NCBI RefSeq assembly: GCF_039793925.1
Contig: NZ_JBAMME010000258.1
Location: forward strand, 1 to 64,000
Direction of reading: 5' to 3'
Source of the DNA: Thermogutta sp039793925
Lineage (GTDB): Bacteria; Planctomycetota; Planctomycetia; Pirellulales; Thermoguttaceae
DNA length: 64,000 bases
Part shown: piece after piece, positions 35,955 through 45,003 of the stretch
How positions within the stretch are numbered: position 1 is the first letter of the stretch
How the letters are laid out: each line of letters begins with the position of its first letter
Notes under the pieces: model-generated
What the model was told of the DNA's origin: nothing
The model's database searches: none
Seen by the model: the letters and a program-made list of their open reading frames with translations, nothing else
Position numbers and translations under genes: made by a program

Positions 35955-36650
35955 GACAACACCTTACGCTGACGTCTTTGGCTGGTCATGCAAACCCCCT
36001 TTCCCCCTTGTAGTTACGCAACGGTGGGTTGTCAATCTACCCTCCGAGTGGGCACCCCCAGTTAAAAATGGCGAAAATGCACGGGCCGTAGGATTCTTAT
36101 TTGCATCAAGTGTGCACTTTGCAGTGATATGACGTGTCAAAGAATGTATTTGTCATGTGCAACTGATTGGCAGGATGACGTGAAGGTTCGTCAGGTGCAT
36201 CGTCGCTGTTGCTCGATGAGAGAGCGTGATTGCCGCGGAGCACGGGTTGTCACTCTGCTGTCGCGCTGTTGGCCGTTGTGCCGGTAGCCCGTAGCAGTGC
36301 CCTCATGTGTCGACATGTCCTGCGGCGCTGTCACCCTCACTATTTGTGGTGTTTTCGGTCAGGTGTCGGATATATCTTCCCCCTTTCAGTGAGAACTGAG
36401 AACTCCGCGAGTACATTCGTCATTTGTGGAGTGTTGCTTCGCGTCGCTCGCTGCGGAAGGGTTTCCCGGCCTTGTTAATGTGTTACCATAAGGAAGTTCG
36501 GGGATTTTCAAAGGCCGACGGGCACGAGTTGGGAATTCGCGTGTAAAATCGGGCAGGTGCACTTTGCAGCGAATGCCACCGAGATTCCACGAAGTCGAAT
36601 AGGGACCGAATCGTTTGTGATACCGGGTAGAGAAGAACGGACCATTGGCT
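35955..36650. other. Long intergenic region with a 13-base direct repeat
   Basis: About 700 bases between divergent pheA and the methyltransferase gene. No coding character, RNA gene or terminator was found. GTGCACTTTGCAG occurs exactly at 36112-36124 and again at 36557-36569; meaning unknown. Confidence 0.4.
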
Positions 36651-37295
36651 ATGGCGGCGAGTTTGCGAAAGTATCGTGCGCCTTCCGCTGCTGATTGGGA
36701 TACGGTGTACCGAGAAGGCTTACCCCCATGGGAAATGGGAATCCCATCCCCTGCACTGGAAGAGTTTCTGAAACGGGAACCCAGTCGTAGGGCAAGTGTG
36801 TTAGAGTTGGGATGTGGTACCGGAGCCGATGCGGTACTCCTCGCTCAAAGGAAATTGGATGTCACGGCCATTGACTTTGCGCCCACGGCAATTGAAAGGG
36901 CCCGAACACGGGCCCAGCGGGCCGGGGCCCGGTTGTGTCTCGTTCTGGAAGATGTTTTTCTGTATAACTACAAGGGTGCGACATTCGATCTCGTATACGA
37001 TTGTGGATTTTATCAATATGTTCGGTTGTGGGAGCTGTCGAGACTTCTCGATCTGCTGTGGCGTGTGACAAAGCCCGGATCGTATTATCTTTCGGTCAGC
37101 TATTGTGGAACGGAGGAATTTCCCGGATTGACGAGCGTCACGGAAGATAACATTAGATGGGAATTAGGAAGATTGTTCGAATTGAAAGAGTTGGTCACAT
37201 TTCGTTTTTACTCCCCGTTGCAGCGGAAAGAGATCGAAGGCATTTCGGCGCTGTTATACCGTCCGCAGCCTAAACGATCAGACGAACAGGAGTGA
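36651..37295 (+). CDS. Class I SAM-dependent methyltransferase
   Basis: Protein of about 214 residues of the thiopurine-methyltransferase-like type. WDTVYREGLPPWEMG at the N-terminus resembles the conserved W-x2-Y...G...W segment of TPMT-like enzymes; motif I is VLELGCGTGADAVLLA, followed by VTAIDFAPTAIERA and the acidic DLVYDCGFYQYV. Such enzymes methylate S-, Se- or Te-containing small molecules or other acceptors; the acceptor here is unknown. ATG 36651 is preferred over the TTG at 36645. Confidence 0.85.
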   Translation: MAASLRKYRAPSAADWDTVYREGLPPWEMGIPSPALEEFLKREPSRRASVLELGCGTGADAVLLAQRKLDVTAIDFAPTAIERARTRAQRAGARLCLVLEDVFLYNYKGATFDLVYDCGFYQYVRLWELSRLLDLLWRVTKPGSYYLSVSYCGTEEFPGLTSVTEDNIRWELGRLFELKELVTFRFYSPLQRKEIEGISALLYRPQPKRSDEQE

Positions 37296-37358
37296 GGTGG
37301 CAATCAGTGTGCTAGAATGCCCGCCAATGGGATCTTCGAAGAGAATGTCTTGAAAAGA

Positions 37359-37375
37359 ACAAGTTATCAACTTGT
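37359..37375. promoter_or_regulatory. Inverted repeat upstream of the small lipoprotein gene
   Basis: ACAAGTT and AACTTGT are perfect 7-bp arms separated by ATC, ending 24 bases before the lipoprotein start. It could be an operator or a transcript hairpin. No other copy was noticed. Confidence 0.3.
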
Positions 37376-37399
37376 GCTTGTACGGAAAGGATGCTCAGG

Positions 37400-37861
37400 A
37401 TGAAGACGTTGGCTATCTGGATCTTCTTTGTCGTAGCGGTGACACTCGCCGTTGTGTCCACGGGGTGCCGAAAGGGCTCCGGGACGGGCGAAGGACAACC
37501 GGCTGGTTCTTCAACGACGGTTCATGGTCAGGAAAATCCGTCCATGCCTGATGAGGCTGCGCCGAGTTCGCAGGACAGCGCGAGATCGAGTTTCACTCCT
37601 GCCTCTGGTGGGGAGCCGCAAACTCAGCCGTCTAACGCTATGGTGCAAGAGAGGTCATCGGGCGCGTCGTCGAGTCCCGCTCAGCCGCAGCAAGGGGCGG
37701 CCTCCTCCCAAGAGGATGAAGGCGATGTTCGTCTCGGCCGGATGGTAAGAGGATTGTTCCGAGCGGCTACCTCTGCCGTTCCCGGCGTTTCCGGACGCGA
37801 GGAATCCCAGACGAAAACCGAGGAAGCGCCTTCGTTCAACTCCAACCCACCTCAGAACTGA
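37400..37861 (+). CDS. Small Ser/Gln/Pro-rich lipoprotein of unknown function
   Basis: Predicted lipoprotein of about 153 residues: a hydrophobic signal (LAIWIFFVVAVTLAVV) with lipobox STGC, then a low-complexity stretch rich in Ser, Gln, Pro and Gly and poor in hydrophobics. No domain is recognised. ATG 37400 is preferred because GGAAAGG ends 9 bases upstream; the ATG at 37391 would abut it. Sequence of this kind is probably disordered and may simply tether to the envelope. Confidence 0.65.
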   Translation: MKTLAIWIFFVVAVTLAVVSTGCRKGSGTGEGQPAGSSTTVHGQENPSMPDEAAPSSQDSARSSFTPASGGEPQTQPSNAMVQERSSGASSSPAQPQQGAASSQEDEGDVRLGRMVRGLFRAATSAVPGVSGREESQTKTEEAPSFNSNPPQN

Positions 37862-37896
37862 TTGATGAATTGCTTCGTGGTTGCTCATCGCCTGGA

Positions 37897-37922
37897 GCGT
37901 ACCCTCGTAATTAAGGGTATGC
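37897..37922 (+). terminator. Hairpin after the small lipoprotein gene
   Basis: A 9-bp stem (GCGTACCCT / AGGGTATGC, one G-T pair) with an 8-base loop lies 35 bases beyond the stop codon. There is no T-tract, so an intrinsic terminator role is only possible. Confidence 0.35.
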
Positions 37923-38227
37923 TCTCAAAAGGGTCGTGCGCTCGTCTCCAGTCATAAATGTCTGGTTGTGAACGCCGCGCTGTTGTCTCGACCATCGTCG
38001 CCTGCCAGAGTGCGCGTACAAGGCGATATTCGGCATGTTGACGAGGAGCGGGCACAATTCTGTCGTGGCACGAAAGTTGTCGTTCGGGGCCACGGAAAAC
38101 AACGGTCAGCCCCACAACTTGTCGTAGTCGGAAATGTTGGGGGAAGGATGCACTTTGAACCGCACCTGGCCTTGACGCCACTTCAATGGGCGTGAACCTC
38201 GGTGCAAGTGTTTGCAGGGGTCATACC

Positions 38228-38253
38228 GGCGCCAGTATAATCATACTTGCGCC
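38228..38253. other. Stable hairpin in the 650-base gap before the T2SSE_N gene
   Basis: GGCGCCAGTAT pairs with ATACTTGCGCC except for one C-T mismatch, around a 4-base AATC loop, making an 11-position stem about 258 bases upstream of the next start codon. The 37862-38510 gap otherwise holds only the hairpin at 37897 and no coding sequence I can support. Confidence 0.4.
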
Positions 38254-38510
38254 CCGGAAGATGGACCCGCTCATGATACGGTGAAACGTTGCGGCCGTGT
38301 TAGGAAATCGTGGGGGAAAGTACCGTCGACTGGTCAATATTTCGTCAAAATCCGCTTCGAGTTGGCCAATGCTTTTTCGGCGAAAGTATTTGCAGTCCGG
38401 CGGGCTTTTGCTCGCTCGAGGTCATATTGGTTTGTGGGGATAGGCAAACTGCGGTCGTGTGTCGGGTTGGGGTGCAGAACCTCGTCTTCGGAATTGCAGA
38501 AGGTGCCACC

Positions 38511-40958
38511 ATGAACGCTCACGGTCAGGAACGCGCCGGATCCGGGCCTTCGGCAGATTTGTCAAATTCTGAAGATGCTCGTTTGGTGGAATTGGCTGAG
38601 CGAAACGCAGCCCGATTGGGGTTCCGATTTGTGGACGTGCGGGCTGTTCGCCCTGCCCCTCATGTACTTCGACTCGTGCCGGCGGATTTCGCGCGATCGT
38701 ACGAGATTCTTCCGATTGAGTTCGATCAAGAACGGCTGGTAGTGGCGATGAGTGATCCGCCGTCACCGGAGATGTCCGATCGACTTCGGTTTGCCCTCGA
38801 TCATCCAGTCCGGGTGGTTCTCGCCGTTAAAGAACATCTCATCGAGGCCATTGAAAGGGCCTACGGAAAGGGCACGCCGCAAGAGGAAAGTGATCTGCCG
38901 ACAGAACCGGAGGAGATACCTCCCGCGGCCCCGGTGGAGTTCGTCGAGGTGCGAGAGGAAAAGGAAGCCACCGGAGAAGCGGCGGCTGTGGACCCGGACT
39001 CGGCGGAAATCACCCGAGCCATTCAGGCTGTGGTCGGCGAGGCCATCCGGCTGGGAGCTTCCCGGGCGGCTTTGGTCCATTATCACGGGACCACCAAGGT
39101 GGGCTATAAAGTGCACGATGGCATCTGCACTCGGGCCGATATCCCTTTCGAGCTTCTCGCACCTATGGCCGCCCGCATGCTGGCAATGGTCAATTTCTAT
39201 GGTTACGTCAAAGTCGTTGCGCGCGGTGCGGAAAGAAAAATTCGGGTTGGATGTCGAACCACACCCTACGGTTTATCGCTGATCCTGGATTTTGACACCG
39301 ATAATTCCGCTGTCCAGGCAGCCAAGGAAAAGGCTATTTTGTTGGGATACGCATTTGAGGACCTGGAGCGTGTTCAGATTCCCGCGGAGGTTCTGGCGAC
39401 TGTTCCTGCGGACATTGCGCGAGCCTATCACGTTTTGCCCCTTTCCGTCAAAGGGGATATCCTTACTCTGGCGTTCGTGGAGCCCCCAACGCCACAGCTT
39501 TCGGATGAGCTGCGATTCACACTGGGACGACCTTTTGAGATCGTCCTCGCCCCCGAGGGAAGGATTCGGACACTGGTGGAAAGACTCTATGGCCCCGCTG
39601 AGCCCCAGGTAGCGGCGCTTCTCCTCGCAGAGCTAGCACGACCTTCGACGGTGGTTGAAACGCCACGGGCTGTGGAGTGGGCTCGGCCCGTTCCTTCTTC
39701 TGGACATCCGGCGGAAGCTATTTTCCAGTACCTGAGGCAATTCGCAACGGAAAAGCTGCTCAATCTTTTTGAGGATGTTCGCCGTCGCCCCAAACTGTGC
39801 ATCAGATCTGCAGAGAAGTGGCAGGTGGAAGTTGTCATTCCGCGAGCAGAAATGATCTCTGTGCTGCCGCCATCGTTGCGGTCGTACCTGGAGAATCGGC
39901 TGTGGCTGGTTCGTGAGAACATCATTGCGCGACTTTTCAATATCCTGGCCCAGAAGGAACAGGTTCGGAGCATTGCCCTGGCTTATGCACTGTATGTAGC
40001 CGCGTGTCGCATGTCACAGGGAGAGCGTGAGGTTCCCCTGGACCCGGTGCTGCTCATTGATGAGTGGTTTAACTTTCTGTTTTGTTACGCGCTGAAAGTA
40101 AATCCGTCTTTGGAAAGTAATTCGGGTTTGCTTAACTATCTCACAAATCACTCGGAAGAATTTGCCGAGCGAGTGGCCCAGATCGCCGAGGACCCGTCCT
40201 TGGTTCATGATACTGGCGCTGCCAAACGGTGGTTGGAAAACCTTTCCCGGCAGGTCGTAGTCCGAGACCTGATCGACGAAAAATGTGGGATCCCGCAATC
40301 GATGCTCGATCTGTTCGTGGCGGAGGCTCATCATTACAACGCCTCCCATATGCTGATTGTGCCACGCGATGACCATCTGGAAGTGGTTTATCGGGTGCAG
40401 AACCGGCTTTTCGCAACAACCCGATTTCCGGTGTGCTGGTTGTTCCCCGTGTTATCTCGGCTCATGTGCTGTTTGATCGATCACTCAGAATGGCAAACCG
40501 CAGTTGCGGGTCAACCGGTCAGGGGGGCGGTCCGACTCGTTGCAACTCCCGCAGGATTGGCCGCGCTAGTCGAGTTTCGCCAGGATCCCCGCGTTGTTGA
40601 TTCGGCGCAATCGCTGGCCGTAAGCGCGAACTGCCGGTTCATGAGACTTCAGGATGTCGATGTTCCGGCAGAAGCTCTTCAGCTCATGGATATGGGAGTC
40701 GCACGCCATCTGGGTTTGCTGCCGCTGGGAATAGAGGGTGACGCAGTGCTGGTTGCCATGGCGCAACCGCCGACCTCGCGACGACTCCAAGAACTTCAGA
40801 TCCTCTTCAATCGTCCGATCGAGGTTGTCATTGCCCCCGAACCTGAATTGCTGGCGGCGATTTATCGGCATTACCCTCCTCCTCATCGCTTTGAGGCCTC
40901 GCCTATGGCAACGTACATCTTCCAGCAGTACACCGGGCTTCTCAAAGCTACCGGGTAA
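38511..40958 (+). CDS. ATPase-less protein with three GspE/PilB N-terminal-type domains
   Basis: Protein of about 815 residues; ATG 38511 has GAAGG 8 bases upstream, and the open frame before it is not conserved-looking. Three copies of the T2SSE_N (GspE/PilB N-terminal) domain occur at about residues 35-120, 275-361 and 700-788, each with the pattern VPADxARxYxxLPL...LxxAMxxPP. Two segments, about 167-262 and 596-690, resemble the domain that precedes the ATPase in GspE (EAIRLGASRAALVH; EAHHYNASHMLIVP). No Walker A or B motif is present, so it cannot be a secretion motor. The region 370-590 is unlike anything I recognise. It may dock to type II secretion or type IV pilus inner-membrane platforms, or act as a ligand-binding regulator; no pilus genes are nearby. 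Confidence 0.75.
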   Translation: MNAHGQERAGSGPSADLSNSEDARLVELAERNAARLGFRFVDVRAVRPAPHVLRLVPADFARSYEILPIEFDQERLVVAMSDPPSPEMSDRLRFALDHPVRVVLAVKEHLIEAIERAYGKGTPQEESDLPTEPEEIPPAAPVEFVEVREEKEATGEAAAVDPDSAEITRAIQAVVGEAIRLGASRAALVHYHGTTKVGYKVHDGICTRADIPFELLAPMAARMLAMVNFYGYVKVVARGAERKIRVGCRTTPYGLSLILDFDTDNSAVQAAKEKAILLGYAFEDLERVQIPAEVLATVPADIARAYHVLPLSVKGDILTLAFVEPPTPQLSDELRFTLGRPFEIVLAPEGRIRTLVERLYGPAEPQVAALLLAELARPSTVVETPRAVEWARPVPSSGHPAEAIFQYLRQFATEKLLNLFEDVRRRPKLCIRSAEKWQVEVVIPRAEMISVLPPSLRSYLENRLWLVRENIIARLFNILAQKEQVRSIALAYALYVAACRMSQGEREVPLDPVLLIDEWFNFLFCYALKVNPSLESNSGLLNYLTNHSEEFAERVAQIAEDPSLVHDTGAAKRWLENLSRQVVVRDLIDEKCGIPQSMLDLFVAEAHHYNASHMLIVPRDDHLEVVYRVQNRLFATTRFPVCWLFPVLSRLMCCLIDHSEWQTAVAGQPVRGAVRLVATPAGLAALVEFRQDPRVVDSAQSLAVSANCRFMRLQDVDVPAEALQLMDMGVARHLGLLPLGIEGDAVLVAMAQPPTSRRLQELQILFNRPIEVVIAPEPELLAAIYRHYPPPHRFEASPMATYIFQQYTGLLKATG

Positions 40959-41377
40959 ATCGGAGAAGTTTCTCCCGACGCAACTGCTTCTCACGTTATG
41001 GCGGGCCAAGCTGCCTACTGGCTCGAGCGACAAGCTGTCCGCCTACTGGCTGAGCCATCCCCACTTTTCCTATGGTGAGGGGAAACGGGCATCCACACGG
41101 GTGCGCGTGGGATCGAGATTCAGCCCGGACGGAACTGTTCGTGAGGTCCACATTCCCACGTTTTCGCGGAAAGCACCCCGGCTGCTCAGTTCAGTTGCTG
41201 GTGGAACGATAGGGGCGATTCATGAACTGCCCCTACAACACATTGAGCGCTCGACCTCTGAGGTGTCCTTGCTAAAGGTGGGGATCGGTTCGCCGGGCGT
41301 CTTATTGACATATGGCAAAATTGTCTATAATAAGTGGCAGAATTTCTGGCGCTCCAGGTTGAATCAGGGAAAATCTC
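40959..41377. other. Intergenic region with small repeats
   Basis: About 420 bases between the T2SSE_N-type gene and the DUF1549/DUF1553 gene. The string GCCTACTGGCT is repeated near 41013 and at 41041. The palindrome at 41210-41235 is listed separately. A plus-strand frame crosses the region but has no family character. Confidence 0.4.
41210..41235. repeat. Near-perfect 26-base palindrome, REP-like
   Basis: TAGGGGC and GCCCCTA form a 7-bp outer stem and the inner bases extend it to 13 positions with one mismatch and one G-T pair, centred on TTCATGAA. The type resembles short GC-rich interspersed palindromes known from many bacterial genomes. Only one copy was seen in this window. Confidence 0.5.
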
Positions 41378-43375
41378 ATGGGTATGAGAACTTTAAGCAG
41401 CTCGTGCCTCGTGGCCCGGCAGATTCATCGGTTTGTCTTCCTCCTTGGCGCGATCGGAGTTTCTCTGGGTGGTGTGCGACAGGCGTGGGCGGAGCCAGCA
41501 ACGGACTCCAGCTCGCGCGGAGGGGAAACACGTGTTGATTTCGTGCACGAGATTGCACCTGTGATTCAGAAGCGCTGCGGTGAGTGCCACGTCGGGCAAC
41601 GCTCAGAAGGAGGACTTTCTTTCAATACACGACAGTCCGTGCTGAAGGCCGAAGTAATCGTCGTCGGCCGTCCGGAAGAGAGCGAGCTAGTGCGACGCAT
41701 CTCGTCGAATGATCCCGATGAGAGGATGCCGCCCAATGGGCCGCCTTTGGATCGGGAGACCATTGAAAAGATCAAGCTCTGGATCGCCCAGGGTGCAGCG
41801 TGGGAAGAGGGCTATACGCTCAATCCTCAGGGAGGCCACACCGAACCACCGCTTCAGCTAGCTGACGTGACGATTCCACCCGCGGACCACGAACTTACTC
41901 ATCCGATCGATCGCCTCGTACGGGAGTATTTTCGGGCGCACAACATCGCTTTTCCGGCAGTGGTGGATGATCAAACATTCCTACGGCGAGCGGGTTTCGA
42001 CCTCGTGGGGCTTCCGCCCACGCCCGAAGAAGTAGCAGAGTTTCTGGCGAATTCGGCTCCGGATAAGCGGGAGCGCTGGATCCGACGCCTTCTCGATGAC
42101 CGAACGGCTTACGCCGACCACTGGATGTCTTTCTGGAACGATCTGCTGCGCAATGACTACACGGGCACCGGGTACATCGATGGTGGTCGAAAGCAAATTT
42201 CCGGATGGTTGTACACAGCGCTCTACCACAACATGCCCTATGACGAATTTGTGCGCGAGCTCGTAGCGCCCTCCAGTCCTGAGTCGGAAGGCTTTATGCG
42301 GGGTATTAAATGGCGGGGAAATGTGAATGCAAGCCAGCGTGTGGAATTGCAATTCGCCCAGACGACGTCGCAGGTGTTTTTGGGCATCAATATGAAGTGT
42401 GCCTCCTGTCACGATAGCTTTATCGACCGGTGGAAGCTGACAGACGCCTACGGTCTGGCAGCCATCGTGGCGGAAGAGCCGCTGGAGATTCATCGGTGCG
42501 ATAAGCCGACTGGCCAGCGGGCGGAACCGCACTTCCTCTATCCTGAGCTTGGCGATATTGACCCCAACCAGCCGCCGAAGGAACGGCTCAAGCAATACGC
42601 TCGCTTGCTAACTGTGGCTGATAACGGCCGAACCAGTCGGACGATTGTCAATCGAATTTGGCATCGTCTCATGGGCCGGGGTCTGGTGCATCCAGTGGAC
42701 ATGATGTCACAACCGGCGTGGTCACCGGAGCTGCTGGATTACCTCGCGAGGTACCTGGTTGATCATAAGTGGGATTTGAAAGAGTTGATCTACCACATCT
42801 GCACGTCGCGAATCTATCAGGCGGTGTGTGACGAATCGGCGACGCCGGGGGAAGAAAAATATGTGTTTCGTGGTCCCCTGCCCCGGCGTATCACGGCAGA
42901 GCAGTTTTGTGATACTGTGTGGCGACTGACCGGGAGCAGTCCGGCCAAGCCGGCATTTAACCCACCAGTCCCCGAGCGCAAGGCCGATTTTGTGCGGGCA
43001 TCACTGACTGTTGCGGATGCTTTTCAGATGGCGCTTGGTCGGCCGCAACGGGACGTAGTCGTCTCCACTCGGCCGGAGGCCATCACCACCCTTCAGGCTC
43101 TGAACTTATCTATTGGCCCGAGGCTGCACCAGGACCTGGAAGCCGGAGCGCGGAATCTCATTCAAAAGTTTGCCGAGAAACCTGCGAATGACCTGATCCT
43201 GCATATATACCTGATGACTTTGACGCGAGAGCCAACTCCGGCGGAACAGCAGGTTATGAAAGATGTCCTTGACATTGATACTTGGGAGGTCCCCACGCGG
43301 GATCTGGAGGCTTCCCGGGTGGCGGACCTCGTGTGGATGATCGTTATGCTGCCCGAGTTTCAAACAGTCCACTGA
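41378..43375 (+). CDS. DUF1549/DUF1553 protein with planctomycete cytochrome c domain
   Basis: Exported protein of 665 residues. Signal peptide to about residue 38; then a planctomycete-type cytochrome segment with CGECH; then DUF1549 (RRAGFDLVGLPPTPEEVAEF) and DUF1553 (IVNRIWHRLMGRGLVHPVDM). A second haem motif, CASCHD, is within DUF1549. Such genes are a hallmark of Planctomycetota and almost always precede a DUF1501 gene, as here. The pair is thought to act on the cell surface, perhaps in carbohydrate oxidation, but function is unproven. AGGG lies 8 bases before the ATG. Confidence 0.92.
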   Translation: MGMRTLSSSCLVARQIHRFVFLLGAIGVSLGGVRQAWAEPATDSSSRGGETRVDFVHEIAPVIQKRCGECHVGQRSEGGLSFNTRQSVLKAEVIVVGRPEESELVRRISSNDPDERMPPNGPPLDRETIEKIKLWIAQGAAWEEGYTLNPQGGHTEPPLQLADVTIPPADHELTHPIDRLVREYFRAHNIAFPAVVDDQTFLRRAGFDLVGLPPTPEEVAEFLANSAPDKRERWIRRLLDDRTAYADHWMSFWNDLLRNDYTGTGYIDGGRKQISGWLYTALYHNMPYDEFVRELVAPSSPESEGFMRGIKWRGNVNASQRVELQFAQTTSQVFLGINMKCASCHDSFIDRWKLTDAYGLAAIVAEEPLEIHRCDKPTGQRAEPHFLYPELGDIDPNQPPKERLKQYARLLTVADNGRTSRTIVNRIWHRLMGRGLVHPVDMMSQPAWSPELLDYLARYLVDHKWDLKELIYHICTSRIYQAVCDESATPGEEKYVFRGPLPRRITAEQFCDTVWRLTGSSPAKPAFNPPVPERKADFVRASLTVADAFQMALGRPQRDVVVSTRPEAITTLQALNLSIGPRLHQDLEAGARNLIQKFAEKPANDLILHIYLMTLTREPTPAEQQVMKDVLDIDTWEVPTRDLEASRVADLVWMIVMLPEFQTVH

Positions 43376-43480
43376 ACGTGGGCGGCGTGTAACGTTGTTC
43401 GCACAGAGCGGCACGCAATGAACGTTTTTTTTAGAAACGTAATGGAAAAGTGTTGCAGGGGGTCAGAAGGAGGTGTGGAA

Positions 43481-44926
43481 ATGATGTCGGATAAGATTCC
43501 TTTTGATACGCAAATAACGCGACGAAATTTCCTTAAATGGACGGCTGGGGCAACCGCGGCAACTTATCTGTTGGGTGAACCACGTCTTTTGGCCAATCCT
43601 GCGCCTGCCGCGCCAACACCTCGCGCCGATTGCTGCGTCCTGCTGTGGATGGCCGGTGGTATGGCGGCCCCGGAGACGTTTGATCCAAAGCGCTATGCGC
43701 CGTTTGCCAAAGGTTTACCAGCTAGCGAGATTTTGAGTACGTTTCCTGCTATCGACACGGTTCTCCCTGGTGTCAAAATCTCGCAGGGACTGGAGAATAT
43801 CGCCCAGATTCTGGATCGGGGGACGCTGATCCGTTCCCATGTGTTGCCAGACCTGGGGCACATTCTCCACTCGCGTCACCAGTACCACTGGCACACGGGT
43901 TATGTACCTCCGCAAACGGTGGCGGCGCCCCATATGGGAGCGTGGATGGCACGGCTCCTTGGGCCACGCAACCCTGCTATTCCGCCGTTCATCGTGATTG
44001 GTCAGCGCCTCGAGGGAATTGGGGAGAAAGAGGAGTTGAAAGCGTTCCACACGGGAGGTTTTCTGGGCGCTGAATATGACCCGTTCCTCATCCCGTATCC
44101 GGAACAGGCTCTTGAGGCGGTGCAGCCTCCACAGGGGATGACACCATCCCGGTTTGAAAGCCGTTACCAATATTATCGAAAACTCGCTGAACTGGATCCG
44201 CGCTACAGAGATGCCAGTGATTTCCATCGCACATCGATTTTGCGGGCCATGGAAAACGCCCACCGATTGCTCTCATCTCCGCAGCGGACAGCCTTTGATA
44301 TCTCAGAGGAACCGAAGTCGGTGTATGAGAAGTACAATACGGGCAGGTTTGGGCTGGGTTGCCTTTTGGCGAGACGCCTGGTGGAAGCCGGGGCTCGTTT
44401 CATCGAAGTCAGCACAGAATATGTGCCGTTCGAAGGATGGGACACGCACGAGAACGGCCATTTGCGCTACACCAAGATGAAAGAACTCATCGACCGTCCG
44501 ATCGCCCAATTCATTCTGGATCTGGAAGAGCGCGGACTGCTGGATAGAACACTGGTCATCGTGGCCAGCGAATTCAGTCGGGACATGCTCATCGAGGGTG
44601 TTCCCGGAAGCAATGCGCGGGATCAATCGCGGGCACCGGCTGATAAGATGGAGGAAATGATTCATTACGGACTCCACCGGCATTTTACCGGGTCAAGTTC
44701 CGTGCTTCTGTTCGGCGGAGGAATCCGGCGAGGTGTGGTATTTGGGGAGTCGGCGCCCGAGCGACCATGTCTCGCCATAAAGGATCCCATCGGTGTTACC
44801 GATCTTCATGCGACGATTTACACGGCCATGGGCATTTCGCCACAAACGGCGATGGAGGTAGAACGACGCCCGTTCTACGTCACTCAGGATGGCAAAGGTC
44901 GCCCAGAAATGCGGCTTTTCGCGTGA
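43481..44926 (+). CDS. DUF1501 exported protein
   Basis: Protein of about 481 residues from ATG 43481, which has AAGGAGGT 6 bases upstream; the open frame to 43418 is ignored. A Tat-type leader (ITRRNFLKWTAGATAATYLLG) precedes the DUF1501 domain, related to alkaline-phosphatase-superfamily proteins (VLLWMAGGMAAPETFDPK; VIVASEFSRDM). It follows the DUF1549/DUF1553 gene, its usual partner, with about 105 bases between. Catalytic activity is not established for the family. Confidence 0.92.
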   Translation: MMSDKIPFDTQITRRNFLKWTAGATAATYLLGEPRLLANPAPAAPTPRADCCVLLWMAGGMAAPETFDPKRYAPFAKGLPASEILSTFPAIDTVLPGVKISQGLENIAQILDRGTLIRSHVLPDLGHILHSRHQYHWHTGYVPPQTVAAPHMGAWMARLLGPRNPAIPPFIVIGQRLEGIGEKEELKAFHTGGFLGAEYDPFLIPYPEQALEAVQPPQGMTPSRFESRYQYYRKLAELDPRYRDASDFHRTSILRAMENAHRLLSSPQRTAFDISEEPKSVYEKYNTGRFGLGCLLARRLVEAGARFIEVSTEYVPFEGWDTHENGHLRYTKMKELIDRPIAQFILDLEERGLLDRTLVIVASEFSRDMLIEGVPGSNARDQSRAPADKMEEMIHYGLHRHFTGSSSVLLFGGGIRRGVVFGESAPERPCLAIKDPIGVTDLHATIYTAMGISPQTAMEVERRPFYVTQDGKGRPEMRLFA

Positions 44927-45003
44927 TCGTTGTTCCCGCTTGGCGACCTGTATTGGTCCCGGAAAGAATCGGAAGATGGAACACCAGATCCCGGACGATT
45001 CGC

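Noticed and set aside
40738..41538. Open frame of 266 codons crossing the gap after the T2SSE_N gene
   Set aside because: It overlaps the ends of two clear genes out of frame and its translation has no domain pattern.
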